Assembly: GCF_014885015.1 (NCBI RefSeq)
Contig: NZ_JABMIJ010000011.1
Location: 1-64,000, forward strand
Direction of reading: 5' to 3'
Source of the DNA: Spirabiliibacterium falconis
GTDB lineage: Bacteria > Pseudomonadota > Gammaproteobacteria > Enterobacterales > Pasteurellaceae
DNA length: 64,000 bases
In this document: positions 10,624 through 21,139 of the stretch, piece by piece
Layout: every line of letters starts with the position of its first letter
Numbering within the stretch: the stretch's first letter is position 1
Program-made: the position numbers and the translations under genes
The notes under the pieces: generated by a model
Told to the model about the DNA's origin: nothing
Seen by the model: only the letters and a program-made list of their open reading frames with translations
Database searches by the model: none

Positions 10624-11325
10624 TGCGAGTTTGTCTTTCAAAAAGGGAATGGTCAAGTTCCCTTTTTGGGCTTCGAGGGTATCGTGCTCAAGTTTATTGA
10701 GGGTGAGAAACAGATTTTTAAGATCACGGTCATGGCGTTTAAGTAAAAATTGTGCGGCATCATCGTTAAGAATTAAGCCTCGGGCAAACGCACGTTGTTG
10801 TAAAATGTGCATTTTTTGTTCATCGCTGAGCGGTTTTAATTGATACACCTCGCCCCAAATCAAGCGAGAACGTAAATCGGGCAGCTCCAGCGAAAGTTCT
10901 GAAATGGGCGCATTTGCACTGATAATCAGTTCACCTTGCTGGCGTTCGTTAATCCGATTATATAAATCAAACACCGCCCGTTCCCAGTGAGGATTGCCTG
11001 CAATAGCGTGCAAATCATCAAGGCAAACCAAATCCTGATATTCAAGGTTATGTAACAAGTCTGGCGAGAGTTTGCACAGTGTGTCGAGTGGCAGAAAGCT
11101 CGCCGCACCGCCATGTTGCGTGATTTCATCACAACAGGCTTTGAGCAAATGGCTTTTTCCTACACTTTTTTGCCCAAAAATAAAGTAAAAGTGCGGTTGT
11201 GGTTGTGCGAGGTGCGTATGCAAGCTGGCGAGTAACAACGGATTGTTCTCGCCGTTAAAGTAGTCAAAAGTATGTTCATCAACCGATTGAATCGGTAATG
11301 GAATTTGACGCATTGTGCCGTGCAT
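10618..11325 (-). CDS. hda: DnaA regulatory inactivator Hda
   Basis: A 235-residue AAA+ protein homologous to the DnaA ATPase core but lacking the DNA-binding domain. With the sliding clamp it stimulates hydrolysis of DnaA-ATP after initiation. Visible motifs are an N-terminal QIPLPI clamp-binding-like peptide, Walker A GQKSVGKSHLL, LVCLDDLHAI (Walker B) and SRLIWGEVYQL (sensor region). An alternative ATG lies at 11313. It starts 5 bp after the uraA stop, so it shares a transcript with upp-uraA. Confidence 0.92.
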   Translation of the reverse strand: MHGTMRQIPLPIQSVDEHTFDYFNGENNPLLLASLHTHLAQPQPHFYFIFGQKSVGKSHLLKACCDEITQHGGAASFLPLDTLCKLSPDLLHNLEYQDLVCLDDLHAIAGNPHWERAVFDLYNRINERQQGELIISANAPISELSLELPDLRSRLIWGEVYQLKPLSDEQKMHILQQRAFARGLILNDDAAQFLLKRHDRDLKNLFLTLNKLEHDTLEAQKGNLTIPFLKDKLAL

Positions 11326-11330
11326 AAGAC

Positions 11331-12590
11331 TTATTCGACCGCACTTTGGCTTTTATCTTTTGGCAAAATCAGGTGCATGAGTACGGCGATAATCGCACAG
11401 AGACTAATCCCTTTTAGTGATACTTCCCCCATGTTGACCATCATTCCGCCGATACCAAACGTAAGCACGACCGAGATAATGCACAGATTGCGAGGTTCAG
11501 AAACGTTAACCTGTGCTTTAATGAGCGTGCTCATTCCGACTACTGCGATAGAACCGAATACTAACATCATAATGCCGCCCATCACCACGGTTGGAATGGT
11601 GGCAAGCAGTGCCCCTACTTTACCACAAAATGAAATAGCAATTGCCCAACAGGCGGCCCAAGTCATAATTTTCGGATTGAAATTGCGTGTGAGCATAACT
11701 GCCCCTGTGACCTCCGCATAGGTGGTATTGGGTGGACCGCCTAAGAAGGCTGCGGTCGAAGTGGCGATACCATCACCGAGTAAAGTGCGGTGCAATCCTG
11801 GGGTGCGTAGAAAATCTTTGCCAGTGACTGAGCTAATTGCCATAATGCCGCCAACATGCTCAATTGCGGGAGCGATAGCAATAGGAAGAAGATAGAAAAT
11901 CGCTTCCAATTTAAAAGACGGCGTTGTCAGTGTTGGCAGGCTGAACCACGGGGCATCAAAGACAGGTTGAAAATCAATTAATCCGTAGAAAAGTGCGGTG
12001 CAATAGCCCACGACAATGCCGAACATAATAGGAATTAGGCGCATCAACCCTTTTGCAAACACGGCAACCACCAATGTGGTGATAAGCGTTATCATTGAAA
12101 TCACAATGGCATGTTCGTAAGGAAACAGTTGTGCACCGTCGCCACCACGCCCCATCGCCATATTCACTGCCAGCGGCGCAAGCCCCATACCGATAATGAT
12201 AATAATAGGACCAACCACCACAGGCGGGAAAATGCGTTGTAGAATTTCTGCACCTTTTAATTTCACTAAAAAGCTCAGTGCCACATAAACGAGACCTGCA
12301 CACATCAAGCCTCCCATCGTGACCGATAATCCCCATGTGGCAATGCCATATTGCATTGGTGCGATGAACGCAAATGAAGATGCTAAGAAAATGGGCACTT
12401 GGCGACGTGTACACAGTTGAAACAAGAGCGTTCCAACGCCAGCTGTTAAAAGTGCGGTATTGCTATCAAGTCCAACAATGAGTGGTACAAGTACTAATGC
12501 ACCAAAGGCAACAAATAGCATTTGCAAGCCCACAAAAGCCTGCTTGATTGGGTGCTGAGTTGGTTCTGAGGTGAGGGTTTGTGTGTGCAT
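11331..12590 (-). CDS. uraA: Uracil:proton symporter UraA
   Basis: A 419-residue nucleobase-cation symporter-2 protein with about fourteen membrane segments. Family motifs include AIEHVGGIMAIS (proton-coupling glutamate and histidine region) and the GGPPNTTYAEVTGA loop that binds uracil. Its start codon overlaps the upp stop (TAATG), which couples uracil uptake to uracil salvage. Confidence 0.94.
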   Translation of the reverse strand: MHTQTLTSEPTQHPIKQAFVGLQMLFVAFGALVLVPLIVGLDSNTALLTAGVGTLLFQLCTRRQVPIFLASSFAFIAPMQYGIATWGLSVTMGGLMCAGLVYVALSFLVKLKGAEILQRIFPPVVVGPIIIIIGMGLAPLAVNMAMGRGGDGAQLFPYEHAIVISMITLITTLVVAVFAKGLMRLIPIMFGIVVGYCTALFYGLIDFQPVFDAPWFSLPTLTTPSFKLEAIFYLLPIAIAPAIEHVGGIMAISSVTGKDFLRTPGLHRTLLGDGIATSTAAFLGGPPNTTYAEVTGAVMLTRNFNPKIMTWAACWAIAISFCGKVGALLATIPTVVMGGIMMLVFGSIAVVGMSTLIKAQVNVSEPRNLCIISVVLTFGIGGMMVNMGEVSLKGISLCAIIAVLMHLILPKDKSQSAVE

Positions 12591-13216
12591 TATTTCGTCC
12601 CCAAAATTTTATCGCCAGCGTCACCTAGCCCTGGAATGATGTAGCCGTTTTCATTTAAGTGATCATCAATGGAGGCGGTATAAAGTTCCACATCTGGATG
12701 GGCTTGTTCAAGGGCTTTTATCCCTTCGGGTGCCGCCACAAGCACAAGCACTTTAATATGTTGGCAGCCGTTTTGTTTGAGTAAATCGATCGTTGCAACC
12801 ATTGAACCACCCGTAGCGAGCATTGGGTCTACTACAATCGCCATGCGTTCGTCTAAATCGCCCGCTAATTTTTGGAAATAAGGTACAGGTTCTAAGGTTT
12901 CTTCATTGCGATACATCCCCACAACACTAATGCGTGCACTTGGGATGTGTTCTAATACACCGTCCATCATACCAAGCCCCGCCCGCAAAATTGGGACGAC
13001 AGTCACTTTTTTTCCCTTGATACGCTCTACCTCAACAGGACCATTCCAGCCATCGATAATCACGGTTTCTGTTTCCAGATCTGAGGTGGCTTCATAGGTT
13101 AGCAAGCTGCCGACTTCAGTGGCTAAATCACGAAAGTCTTTCGTGTTAATCTCAGCGGCACGCATAAGACCTAATTTATGTTTAATCAAAGGATGATTGA
13201 CTTGCACTAGTTTCAT
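12590..13216 (-). CDS. upp: Uracil phosphoribosyltransferase
   Basis: Converts uracil and PRPP to UMP (pyrimidine salvage). 208 residues, standard length. The PRPP-binding loop [11 protein letters not shown] and the uracil-binding end [18 protein letters not shown] are present. First gene of the leftward upp-uraA-hda unit. A GGAG-type ribosome site precedes the ATG at 13216. The 226-bp gap to purM must hold both divergent promoters. Confidence 0.96.
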   Translation of the reverse strand: MKLVQVNHPLIKHKLGLMRAAEINTKDFRDLATEVGSLLTYEATSDLETETVIIDGWNGPVEVERIKGKKVTVVPILRAGLGMMDGVLEHIPSARISVVGMYRNEETLEPVPYFQKLAGDLDERMAIVVDPMLATGGSMVATIDLLKQNGCQHIKVLVLVAAPEGIKALEQAHPDVELYTASIDDHLNENGYIIPGLGDAGDKILGTK

Positions 13217-13370
13217 ATTGCACTCCTTAAATGTTATCCGTGCAATTTTAAAACATTGCCCGTGTAATTAATAGCTTTTTGTGCGGCTGCCATACATTCT
13301 TTGCTTTACTGTATAAACACAATATTTTCAGCAAAATTGAACGATTTTTATCGCTTAAATTTTGACTAGC

Positions 13371-13410
13371 TGGTACAATTTGAACGGATCTCTCTTGTTG
13401 AACACAAGAG
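13371..13410 (+). promoter_or_regulatory. Candidate extended -10 promoter and leader hairpin of purMN
   Basis: TGGTACAAT at 13371-13379 fits an extended -10 element. It is followed by a perfect hairpin, CTCTTGT / ACAAGAG (13392-13410), in the leader 32 bp before the GTG start. No good PurR box was found. Both assignments are inferred. Confidence 0.4.
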
Positions 13411-13442
13411 CCTCTTGGACTATGTAATAACAGGAAATTGTC

Positions 13443-14480
13443 GTGGAAAAAGAAACATTAAGCTACAAAGATGCAGGTGTGGACATTAATGCAGGTAATG
13501 ATTTAGTTGAGCGAATTAAAGCCGACGTAAAACGTACCCGTCGCCCTGAGGTGATGGGGGGCTTGGGCGGCTTTGGTGCCTTGTGCGCTATTCCTGCTGA
13601 ATATAAAGAGCCGATTTTGGTGTCTGGCACAGATGGTGTTGGTACCAAACTTCGCCTTGCCATTGACTGCAAAAAACATGACACCATTGGGATTGATTTG
13701 GTGGCTATGTGCGTCAACGACCTTGTGGTGCAAGGGGCGCAACCGCTCTTTTTCCTCGATTATTACGCCACGGGTAAACTTGAGGTGGATGTAGCCGCCG
13801 ATGTAGTGAAAGGTATTGCAGATGGTTGCGTGCAATCAGGCTGTGCGTTAGTCGGTGGCGAAACCGCTGAAATGCCGGGAATGTATCACGCAGGTGATTA
13901 CGATTTGGCTGGCTTTTGCGTTGGTGTGGTAGAAAAAAGTGACATTATTGAGCCCTCTCGTGTACGCGTGGGCGATAAATTGATCGCCCTAGCATCAAGT
14001 GGTCCACACTCGAATGGTTATTCATTGATTCGCAAAGTGCTAGAACGCAGTGGGGCAAATCCAACCCATGATAAACTTGGCGATAAAACCTTGGCAGAGC
14101 ACTTACTCGCACCAACAAAAATTTACGTCAAATCGATTTTGCAATTAATTAAACGTGTAGATGTGCATGCCATCGCGCATCTTACGGGTGGTGGCTTTTG
14201 GGAAAATATTCCACGGGTGTTGCCAGCGCATGTACAAGCGATTATTGATGAAAAAAGTTGGCAGTGGGGTGAGGTGTTTGCGTGGCTCCAACGTGAGGGC
14301 AACATTGAACGCCATGAAATGTATCGCACCTTCAATTGCGGCGTGGGTATGGTGGTGGCTCTGCCTGAACAGGATGTGGAAACCGCACTTGCACTTTTAC
14401 AGCAATCAGGCGAGCGTGCTTGGCTCATCGGTGAGATTGCACAACGTGCTGAAAATGCACCGCAGGTGGTGATGGCTTAA
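13443..14480 (+). CDS. purM: Phosphoribosylformylglycinamidine cyclo-ligase (AIR synthase)
   Basis: Fifth step of purine synthesis: ATP-dependent ring closure of FGAM to AIR. 345 residues, as in E. coli. Starts with GTG after AGGAAA. Visible motifs: [19 protein letters not shown], the [11 protein letters not shown] loop, and [16 protein letters not shown]. Directly followed by purN with no gap. Confidence 0.96.
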   Translation: MEKETLSYKDAGVDINAGNDLVERIKADVKRTRRPEVMGGLGGFGALCAIPAEYKEPILVSGTDGVGTKLRLAIDCKKHDTIGIDLVAMCVNDLVVQGAQPLFFLDYYATGKLEVDVAADVVKGIADGCVQSGCALVGGETAEMPGMYHAGDYDLAGFCVGVVEKSDIIEPSRVRVGDKLIALASSGPHSNGYSLIRKVLERSGANPTHDKLGDKTLAEHLLAPTKIYVKSILQLIKRVDVHAIAHLTGGGFWENIPRVLPAHVQAIIDEKSWQWGEVFAWLQREGNIERHEMYRTFNCGVGMVVALPEQDVETALALLQQSGERAWLIGEIAQRAENAPQVVMA

Positions 14481-15116
14481 ATGCAGATTGCCGTGTTACT
14501 TTCGGGATATGGCGAAACGTTGCAAGCCATTATTGATGCACAAAAGTGCGGTCAGCTCGACGCTCAGATTGCTTGCGTGATCAGTGATCGTGAAAATGCC
14601 TTTGGGTTGAAGCGCGCGCAGGATGCTGGCATTGCAAGCACGGTGATTCGCCCACAAGATTTTGCCGATAAATCTGCGTTTGAACAGGCACTGATTGCTG
14701 TTTTAGTCCAGCATAACGTGCAACTGGTTGTGCTTGCTGGCTTTATGCGCGTGCTATCGCCAACCTTTACTACCTATTTTGCTGGACGCATTTTGAACAT
14801 TCACCCGTCTTTATTACCAAAGTTTAAAGGGTTGAACACGCATCAACGTGCGATTGAGGCAGGAGAACATGAACACGGCACAAGCGTCCATTTTGTTGAC
14901 GATACCCTTGACGGTGGTGCCGTGATTTTACAAGCGAAAGTGCCGATTTTTCCCAATGACAGTGCCGAAGACGTTGCGCAACGGGTCAAGCAGCAAGAGC
15001 GGCGAATTTATCCGCTTGTCATCAAGTGGTTTGCCCAAGGACGCTTGGTTTTAAACAACCAATGTGCGGTACTCGATGGCAGGGTGCTAGGGAGCGCAGG
15101 CTATGCGAGTGAATAG
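14481..15116 (+). CDS. purN: Phosphoribosylglycinamide formyltransferase PurN
   Basis: Third step of purine synthesis: transfers the formyl group from 10-formyl-THF to GAR. 211 residues. The N-terminal SGYGETLQAIIDA replaces the usual SGxGSNLQA phosphate loop. The catalytic run NIHPSLLPKFKGLNTH (Asn, His) and VHFVDDTLDGGAVILQ (Asp) are intact. The loop change (GET in place of GSN) is mild but visible. The ATG begins right after the purM stop, so the two are translationally linked. Confidence 0.93.
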   Translation: MQIAVLLSGYGETLQAIIDAQKCGQLDAQIACVISDRENAFGLKRAQDAGIASTVIRPQDFADKSAFEQALIAVLVQHNVQLVVLAGFMRVLSPTFTTYFAGRILNIHPSLLPKFKGLNTHQRAIEAGEHEHGTSVHFVDDTLDGGAVILQAKVPIFPNDSAEDVAQRVKQQERRIYPLVIKWFAQGRLVLNNQCAVLDGRVLGSAGYASE

Positions 15117-15199
15117 CATAAGATGACAGCGTGCACAGAATGTTTTAGAATGTCTTTGGCGATTTATCACGCAATTAAACGCCATAAATGCCTTTTAAT

Positions 15200-15227
15200 G
15201 GAATTTTTTGGCTAAATCAGGTTCTAA
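15200..15227 (+). promoter_or_regulatory. Candidate sigma-E promoter for surA
   Basis: GGAATTT (15200-15206), a 16-base spacer, then TCTAA (15223-15227) resembles the extracytoplasmic sigma-E consensus (GGAACTT, 16-17 bp, TCAAA-like). It lies 30 bp before surA, a classic sigma-E target in E. coli. Matched by eye only. Confidence 0.4.
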
Positions 15228-15256
15228 TAATGTATCGTAATAAAGAGATTAAATAG

Positions 15257-16213
15257 ATGAATTTAACCAAAATGAAAAATAAGTTGATGACATTAACCGC
15301 ACTTTTGGGTGCATTATTAGTTGCTCACCCGATTATGGCGGCAGAAACTGTGGTCGCAACGGTAGATGGCGAACCCATTTTATCAGGGCAGGTTAAAAAA
15401 GCCCTTGGCAAACGTGCCAATACCCCTGCGAATCGCAGTAAAGCACTCGATGATGTGATCGATGATATACTCGTACAAAAAGCCATTAAGAATTCGGGCG
15501 TGGTTGTAACCAGTGCTGATGTGGATAGAGTTGTGCAAAGTATTGCTGATCAAAATGGCATCACGTGGGGGCAACTGCTTGATGCGTTAGATTATCAAGG
15601 GATTAATTATCATCAATATCGTAACCAAATTCGTCATCAGTTATTGATGGGGCAAGTGCGTCAACACAGCATTGGCAAAAGTATTGATATTGATCGTGAC
15701 CAAGTGCTTGCGTTAGGTAAAAAAATGCAGCAGGAGGCACAAGCTAAAGGGAATTTGCATAAAGCGACGGCAACAGAATACCGCGTGAGCCATATTTTAT
15801 TAAAAACCAATCCGATATTAACGGATGCGAAAGCAAAAGCGCAACTTAATCAACTACGTAGCGATATTCTAGCGAAAAAAATCAGCTTTGAAGCGGCGGC
15901 TAAACAATATTCTAAAGACTATCTTTCAGGCTATAAAGGCGGGGATTTAGGTTTCGCCTTCCCAGAAAGTTATGTCGGGGAATTTGCACAAAAAGTGCGG
16001 TCAAGCAAACAAGGTGTGATCAGTGCCCCGTTTAAAACGGAATTTGGCTGGCACATTTTGAAAGTGACTGATTCGCGTAAAGGCGATCGGACAGAGCAGT
16101 ACTACCAGCAAAAAGCCTATGAAAATTTGATAAATCGCCAAGCACAGGAAGCGGCGAATAATTGGGTAAAAGCCTTGCGTAAAAACGCAGATATTAAGAT
16201 AATGCAACAGTAA
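15257..16213 (+). CDS. surA: Periplasmic chaperone / peptidyl-prolyl isomerase SurA
   Basis: Outer-membrane protein chaperone of 318 residues with a signal peptide (about 1-28, cleavage after PIMA). An N-terminal chaperone domain (about 30-165) is followed by a single parvulin domain (about 175-270: [28 protein letters not shown]) and a short C-terminal helix. E. coli SurA has two parvulin domains (428 residues); the one-domain form is typical of Haemophilus. An internal ATG at residue 6 is an alternative start. Confidence 0.88.
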   Translation: MNLTKMKNKLMTLTALLGALLVAHPIMAAETVVATVDGEPILSGQVKKALGKRANTPANRSKALDDVIDDILVQKAIKNSGVVVTSADVDRVVQSIADQNGITWGQLLDALDYQGINYHQYRNQIRHQLLMGQVRQHSIGKSIDIDRDQVLALGKKMQQEAQAKGNLHKATATEYRVSHILLKTNPILTDAKAKAQLNQLRSDILAKKISFEAAAKQYSKDYLSGYKGGDLGFAFPESYVGEFAQKVRSSKQGVISAPFKTEFGWHILKVTDSRKGDRTEQYYQQKAYENLINRQAQEAANNWVKALRKNADIKIMQQ

Positions 16214-16227
16214 TTTTGACATCCAAC

Positions 16228-16256
16228 AAAATCCCGCTTGGTCGGGATTTTGTTTA
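16228..16256 (+). terminator. Rho-independent terminator after surA
   Basis: Nine-base arms AAAATCCCG / CGGGATTTT around a six-base loop, followed by TGTTTATTG. It lies between the surA stop and the chosen ksgA start. Confidence 0.8.
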
Positions 16257-16272
16257 TTGTAGATATGAGAAT

Positions 16273-17097
16273 ATGAACGGAAAAACACATTTAGGGCATA
16301 CGGCACGTAAGCGTTTTGGACAGAATTTTTTACACGATACCCACGTCATTGAAAATATTGTCGCCGCCATTGCACCACAAGTTGGGCAGGCGTTAGTAGA
16401 AATTGGACCAGGGCTTGGCGCATTGACAGAGCCCGTGTGCGAGCGAATAGATCACCTTACCGTCATTGAACTGGATCGTGATTTAGCACACAGATTGCGT
16501 CACCATCCGTTTTTACATCAAAAATTAAATGTGATTGAGTCGGATGCCATGCAAATTGATTTTACCGCACTTTGTCAGCAGCTTGGGCAGCCATTGCGGG
16601 TGTTTGGTAACCTCCCCTATAACATATCGACTCCGTTAATGTTTCATCTGTTTGGTTTTAGCCATGCAATTGCGGATATGCATTTTATGTTGCAAAAAGA
16701 GGTGGTTAAACGCCTTGCCGCTGCACCAAATAGTAAAGCCTATGGTCGCTTGAGTGTCATGGCACAATATTATTGCCAAGTCATTCCTGTATTAGAAGTA
16801 CCGCCGAGTGCATTTAAACCCGCACCCAAAGTGGATTCTGCGGTGGTTAGGCTTATTCCGCACCGCACTTTACCACATGTTGCCAAAGATAGCGTATGGC
16901 TTAATCGCGTTTGCTCTGCCGCCTTTGGGCAACGACGTAAAACGTTGCGTAACGCGTTGAGTCATCTCATTTCAGCCGAACAGCTCGCAGATCTCGGTAT
17001 TCCTGATAATGCCCGCGCAGAGAATTTGACCATCGCTGACTTTGTCTGTTTGGCAAATTTCTTGGCGGATAATCCGCCGACATCGGAGACAGTATAA
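16273..17097 (+). CDS. rsmA: 16S rRNA dimethyladenosine transferase KsgA (RsmA)
   Basis: Dimethylates A1518 and A1519 of 16S rRNA, a checkpoint in small-subunit assembly. 274 residues from the ATG at 16273 (E. coli 273). A longer frame from 16216 would run through the surA terminator and is rejected. Motifs: [24 protein letters not shown], the catalytic GNLPYNIST, and [10 protein letters not shown]. The stop overlaps the apaH start by one base. Confidence 0.95.
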   Translation: MNGKTHLGHTARKRFGQNFLHDTHVIENIVAAIAPQVGQALVEIGPGLGALTEPVCERIDHLTVIELDRDLAHRLRHHPFLHQKLNVIESDAMQIDFTALCQQLGQPLRVFGNLPYNISTPLMFHLFGFSHAIADMHFMLQKEVVKRLAAAPNSKAYGRLSVMAQYYCQVIPVLEVPPSAFKPAPKVDSAVVRLIPHRTLPHVAKDSVWLNRVCSAAFGQRRKTLRNALSHLISAEQLADLGIPDNARAENLTIADFVCLANFLADNPPTSETV

Positions 17098-17921
17098 TGG
17101 CAACCTATTTGGTGGGTGATCTGCAAGGTTGTTATGATGAACTTGCTCGCTTATTAGATAAAGTGCGGTTTGATCAAAGCCGTGATGAATTATGGCTCGT
17201 GGGCGATTTGGTCGCCCGTGGTGATAAATCGCTGGAATGTTTACGGCTGGTGAAAAGCTTGGGTGAAGCAGGTAAAACTGTGCTGGGCAATCACGATTTG
17301 CACCTGCTTGCAACCGCACTTGGTATTAAAAAAATTAAGCCTAAAGACAACGTTGATGCCATTTTCACCGCCCCCGATATGCCTGACTTGATGGATTGGC
17401 TGCGCACCCAACCGCTATTGCGTGAGCATAAAGAATTTGGCTTTTTACTTTGCCATGCGGGCATCAGCCCTGATTGGGATTTATCAACAGCGCGTTCCTG
17501 TGCGCGTGAGGTAGAGGCGGTGCTACAAAGTGATGATTATCGCACATTACTGGAAAATATGTATGCCGATGTGCCTGATAAATGGTGTGCGTCATTGCAG
17601 GGGATTGCACGTTGGCGTTATATTCTCAATGCCTACACACGCATGCGTTTTTGTTATCGTGATCATCGGCTAGATATGGTCTGTAAAGCACCGTTAGAGC
17701 AGGCTCCGAGAGAACTGGTAGCATGGTATCAACTGGATAATCCGCTTTATCAACAATACGCGATAGTGTTTGGGCACTGGGCAAGTTTGGTTGGCGTTTC
17801 TACCCCAAAAAATATTTATGCCCTTGATACAGGGTGCGTATGGGGCAATTATATGACACTTTTGCGTTGGGAAGACAAAGCCTATTTCCACCAAAATGCA
17901 CTAAAAAATTATTGCACATAG
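17097..17921 (+). CDS. apaH: Diadenosine tetraphosphatase ApaH
   Basis: Symmetrically cleaves Ap4A and related caps; also a bacterial mRNA decapping enzyme. 274 residues of the metallophosphatase fold, with [26 protein letters not shown] and FGHWAS-type ligands. The ksgA-apaH order is conserved with E. coli; here they overlap by one base (TAATG), so they are likely co-translated. CorA-side gene apaG is absent from the pair. Confidence 0.94.
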   Translation: MATYLVGDLQGCYDELARLLDKVRFDQSRDELWLVGDLVARGDKSLECLRLVKSLGEAGKTVLGNHDLHLLATALGIKKIKPKDNVDAIFTAPDMPDLMDWLRTQPLLREHKEFGFLLCHAGISPDWDLSTARSCAREVEAVLQSDDYRTLLENMYADVPDKWCASLQGIARWRYILNAYTRMRFCYRDHRLDMVCKAPLEQAPRELVAWYQLDNPLYQQYAIVFGHWASLVGVSTPKNIYALDTGCVWGNYMTLLRWEDKAYFHQNALKNYCT

Positions 17922-17999
17922 GCGCAGAATTGCGTGAGAAGTGCTATTTTTTACCGGCATTTTACGCTATTCTATTAGCATTCCATTTTTCGTATTTTT

Positions 18000-18022
18000 A
18001 ACCGCCAAAGTGCGGTTTTTTT
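18000..18022 (+). terminator. Short hairpin with T tract before leuS (contains an uptake signal)
   Basis: AACCGC and GCGGTT pair around a CAAAGT-type loop, and the 3' arm plus loop is an uptake signal followed by seven T residues. It probably ends apaH transcription. It is only 16 bp before the leuS start, so it could also act as an attenuator of a read-through message. Confidence 0.55.
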
Positions 18023-18037
18023 CACAAGGTGATCGTT

Positions 18038-20620
18038 ATGCAACAACAGTACAGTCCTGAACAGATTGAAGCACAAGTACAGGATTATTGGCAAAAAAAT
18101 AATGTCTTTAAAGCCACCGTTGACCCTACCAAAGAAAAATATTACTGCTTATCCATGTTTCCTTATCCTTCTGGGCGGTTACACATGGGGCATGTGCGTA
18201 ATTACACGATTGGCGATGTGATTGCACGTTTTCAGCGCATGAATGGTAAAAATGTGTTGCAGCCAATTGGTTGGGACGCATTTGGTATGCCAGCAGAAAA
18301 TGCCGCCATTAAACATAAAACAGCACCAGCCGCTTGGACATATGAAAATATAGCATATATGAAGCAGCAGTTGAAAATGCTTGGCTTTGGTTATGACTGG
18401 GATCGTGAAATTACCACCTGTCGCCCAGAGTATTACAAATGGGAACAGTGGTTTTTTACTGAATTGTATAAAAAAGGTCTGGTGTATAAAAAAACGTCAG
18501 TAGTCAACTGGTGCCCGAATGATGAAACGGTGCTTGCGAATGAGCAAGTGGATGAAGGACGTTGTTGGCGTTGTGACACGCCAGTGGTACAAAAAGAAAT
18601 TCCGCAATGGTTTATAAAAATTACGGATTATGCAGATCAATTGCTTACGGGGCTTGATCACTTGCCAAACTGGCCTGATCAAGTGAAAAGTATGCAACGC
18701 AATTGGATTGGGCGGTCAGAAGGCGTTGAGATCAGCTTTAAAGTTGATGGCAGTGATGATGTTGTAGATGTGTACACAACACGTGCAGACACCTTATTTG
18801 GTGTTTCTTATCTGGCAATCGCAGCTGCACATCCATTAGCACAAAAAGCAGCACAGCATAATCCTGCACTGGCAGCCTTTATTGAAGAGAGCAAAAATAC
18901 CAAAGTGGCGGAGGCCGATCTCGCTACGATGGAGAAAAAAGGCATGGCAACAGGCATTCATGTAATTCATCCTATAACGGGTGAAAAAATACCTGTTTGG
19001 GTTGCTAATTTTGTATTAATGCATTATGGCACAGGGGCTGTAATGTCAGTACCGGCTCATGATCAACGTGACTATGAATTTGCAAAAAAATACGGTTTAG
19101 TCTTAAAACCTGTCATTTTAAATAGTGAAGGGCAAGCTCCAGACTTGACAGAAAAAGCCTATGGAGAGCATGGATACTTATTTAACTCAGGTCAGTTTGA
19201 TGGGCTTGATTTTGAGCAGGCCCTTAATGCTATTACAAGTGAACTTGAAAAGTGCGGTCAGGGAAAACGCCAAACTAACTACCGCTTGCGTGATTGGGGC
19301 GTTTCTCGTCAACGTTATTGGGGAACACCTATTCCTATGTTGACGCTAGATAATGGCGAAGTTGTGCCAGTTCCATTAGCAGATTTGCCCGTAGAATTGC
19401 CTGAAGATGTGGTGATGAATGGTGTGCAAAGCCCAATTAAAGCTGACCCAACGTGGGCTCAGACCACATTAGATGGTCAACGTGCGGTGCGTGAAACGGA
19501 TACATTTGATACCTTTATGGAGTCATCTTGGTATTATGCTCGCTATACGTGCCCGCACTTTGAGCAAGGTATGCTCAACCCTGAAGAGGCAAACTATTGG
19601 CTACCAGTGGATCAATATATTGGTGGAATTGAACACGCTACGATGCACTTGCTCTATTTCCGTTTTTTCCATAAATTGCTACGTGATGCTAAATTGCTAA
19701 ATTGTGATGAGCCAGTGGAAAAATTACTCTGTCAAGGAATGGTGCTGGCAGATGCGTATTATTATATTTCGCCAAAAGGTGAAAAAATCTGGGTCTCACC
19801 AACGAAAGCGATTGTGGAGCGAGACGAGAAAGGGCGCATTATCAAAGCCTTTGATGATGAGGGCAATGAATTAGTGCATGCCGGCATGACCAAAATGTCA
19901 AAATCCAAAAACAACGGGATTGATCCACAAGAAATGGTGGAAAAATACGGGGCAGATACGGTGCGTTTATTTATGATGTTCGCCTCACCTGCTGAGATGA
20001 CATTGGAATGGCAAGAGGCAAGTGTTGAAGGGGCGCACCGCTTCTTGCGTCGCTTGTGGAATCTGACGTATGACTATCTACAAAGCCCAGCGCAAACCGC
20101 ACTTGATGTTGCCCAGTTAAACAAAGCGCAAAAAGAGTTGCGACGTGATTTACATAAAACGATTGCCAAAGTGAGTGATGATATTGGTCGCCGTCAAACC
20201 TTTAATACAGCCATTGCCGCGATCATGGAATTGATGAATAAGCTCACTAAAGCACCGTTAACGCAAGAACAAGATAAAGCCTTAATGGCAGAAGCATTAA
20301 GTGCGGTTATTCGTATGCTTTACCCGATTACACCGCACATTTGCTTTACATTATGGCAAGCACTTGGTAATCAAGATACTATCGATTTCGCCCCTTGGGT
20401 AAAAGCGGACGAAAAAGCGATGGTGGATGATGAGAAATTGATCGTGGTGCAAGTCAACGGCAAAGTGCGGGCAAAAATCACGGTTGCTGCCGAGGCAAGT
20501 GAAGAGGAAATCAAAGCCATTGCACAAGCCGATGAAAATGTGAGTCGTCATCTTGAGGGCTTAACGATTAATAAAGTGATTTATGTGCCGGCAAAATTAT
20601 TGAGTTTTGTGGCGAAATAA
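18038..20620 (+). CDS. leuS: Leucyl-tRNA synthetase
   Basis: Class I synthetase of 860 residues from the ATG at 18038. The in-frame GTG at 18029 is part of the AAGGTGAT ribosome site and is not used. The HIGH-type motif sits in [16 protein letters not shown] and the KMSKS motif at about residue 619 (KMSKSKNN). Between them is the CP1 editing domain with the TTRADTLFG-type segment. Starts the conserved leuS-lptE-holA run. Confidence 0.97.
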   Translation: MQQQYSPEQIEAQVQDYWQKNNVFKATVDPTKEKYYCLSMFPYPSGRLHMGHVRNYTIGDVIARFQRMNGKNVLQPIGWDAFGMPAENAAIKHKTAPAAWTYENIAYMKQQLKMLGFGYDWDREITTCRPEYYKWEQWFFTELYKKGLVYKKTSVVNWCPNDETVLANEQVDEGRCWRCDTPVVQKEIPQWFIKITDYADQLLTGLDHLPNWPDQVKSMQRNWIGRSEGVEISFKVDGSDDVVDVYTTRADTLFGVSYLAIAAAHPLAQKAAQHNPALAAFIEESKNTKVAEADLATMEKKGMATGIHVIHPITGEKIPVWVANFVLMHYGTGAVMSVPAHDQRDYEFAKKYGLVLKPVILNSEGQAPDLTEKAYGEHGYLFNSGQFDGLDFEQALNAITSELEKCGQGKRQTNYRLRDWGVSRQRYWGTPIPMLTLDNGEVVPVPLADLPVELPEDVVMNGVQSPIKADPTWAQTTLDGQRAVRETDTFDTFMESSWYYARYTCPHFEQGMLNPEEANYWLPVDQYIGGIEHATMHLLYFRFFHKLLRDAKLLNCDEPVEKLLCQGMVLADAYYYISPKGEKIWVSPTKAIVERDEKGRIIKAFDDEGNELVHAGMTKMSKSKNNGIDPQEMVEKYGADTVRLFMMFASPAEMTLEWQEASVEGAHRFLRRLWNLTYDYLQSPAQTALDVAQLNKAQKELRRDLHKTIAKVSDDIGRRQTFNTAIAAIMELMNKLTKAPLTQEQDKALMAEALSAVIRMLYPITPHICFTLWQALGNQDTIDFAPWVKADEKAMVDDEKLIVVQVNGKVRAKITVAAEASEEEIKAIAQADENVSRHLEGLTINKVIYVPAKLLSFVAK

Positions 20621-20635
20621 ACAAAAGGGCGTGTT

Positions 20636-21139
20636 ATGTTCAACAAACTAAAAACACTGTTAATGGTGGGTCTATTGGCATTGCTCTCAGGCTGTGGTTT
20701 GCATTTTGCGAACCAAAGTGCGGTTACAGGGCAGTTTAGCACGATGAAATTGGTCAGTTCTGAGCCGTATGACTTTCTCAGCAGACAAGTGCGTGAGCAA
20801 CTGAAGCTGCACCAAGTAACGCTCGTTGAGCGAGATGATGTTCCTCAACTGCGTTTGAAAGGTTCAACTATCAGTTCAAATGTGGTGTCGGTATTTAAGC
20901 AGGGGCGTGAAGCAGAAAATCTACTGACATTAAATGTACGTGCAACGGTTTATGTGCCAGGTAAAGGTGAATATCCAATTGATGTTAACAATAGCCGTAC
21001 GTTTTTCAATGACTCACGTGCTGCACTGGCAAAATCGGTCGAGCAAGATGTGATTTATGATGATATGCGTCGCCAAGCTGCAAAACAGTTGTTGATTAAG
21101 TTAGTGACGTTACAACAGCAACTCAATAACGCACAGTGA
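20636..21139 (+). CDS. lptE: LPS-assembly lipoprotein LptE (RlpB)
   Basis: A 167-residue outer-membrane lipoprotein that plugs LptD and helps insert lipopolysaccharide. Signal peptide with lipobox LLSGC, making Cys20 the acylated residue. The rest is a compact alpha/beta domain rich in short strands, including LRLKGSTISSNVVSVFKQGR. Location between leuS and holA is the conserved place for lptE. Its TGA overlaps the GTG start of holA. Confidence 0.92.
   Translation: MFNKLKTLLMVGLLALLSGCGLHFANQSAVTGQFSTMKLVSSEPYDFLSRQVREQLKLHQVTLVERDDVPQLRLKGSTISSNVVSVFKQGREAENLLTLNVRATVYVPGKGEYPIDVNNSRTFFNDSRAALAKSVEQDVIYDDMRRQAAKQLLIKLVTLQQQLNNAQ

Noticed and set aside
13321-13442. Possible PurR operator before purM
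   Set aside because: No stretch approaches the ACGCAAACGTTTTCGT-like consensus; only a loose GAACGATTTTTATCG was seen.
18000-18037. T-box or leucine attenuator before leuS
   Set aside because: The hairpin is a plain uptake-signal terminator; no leucine-rich leader peptide or T-box motif is present.
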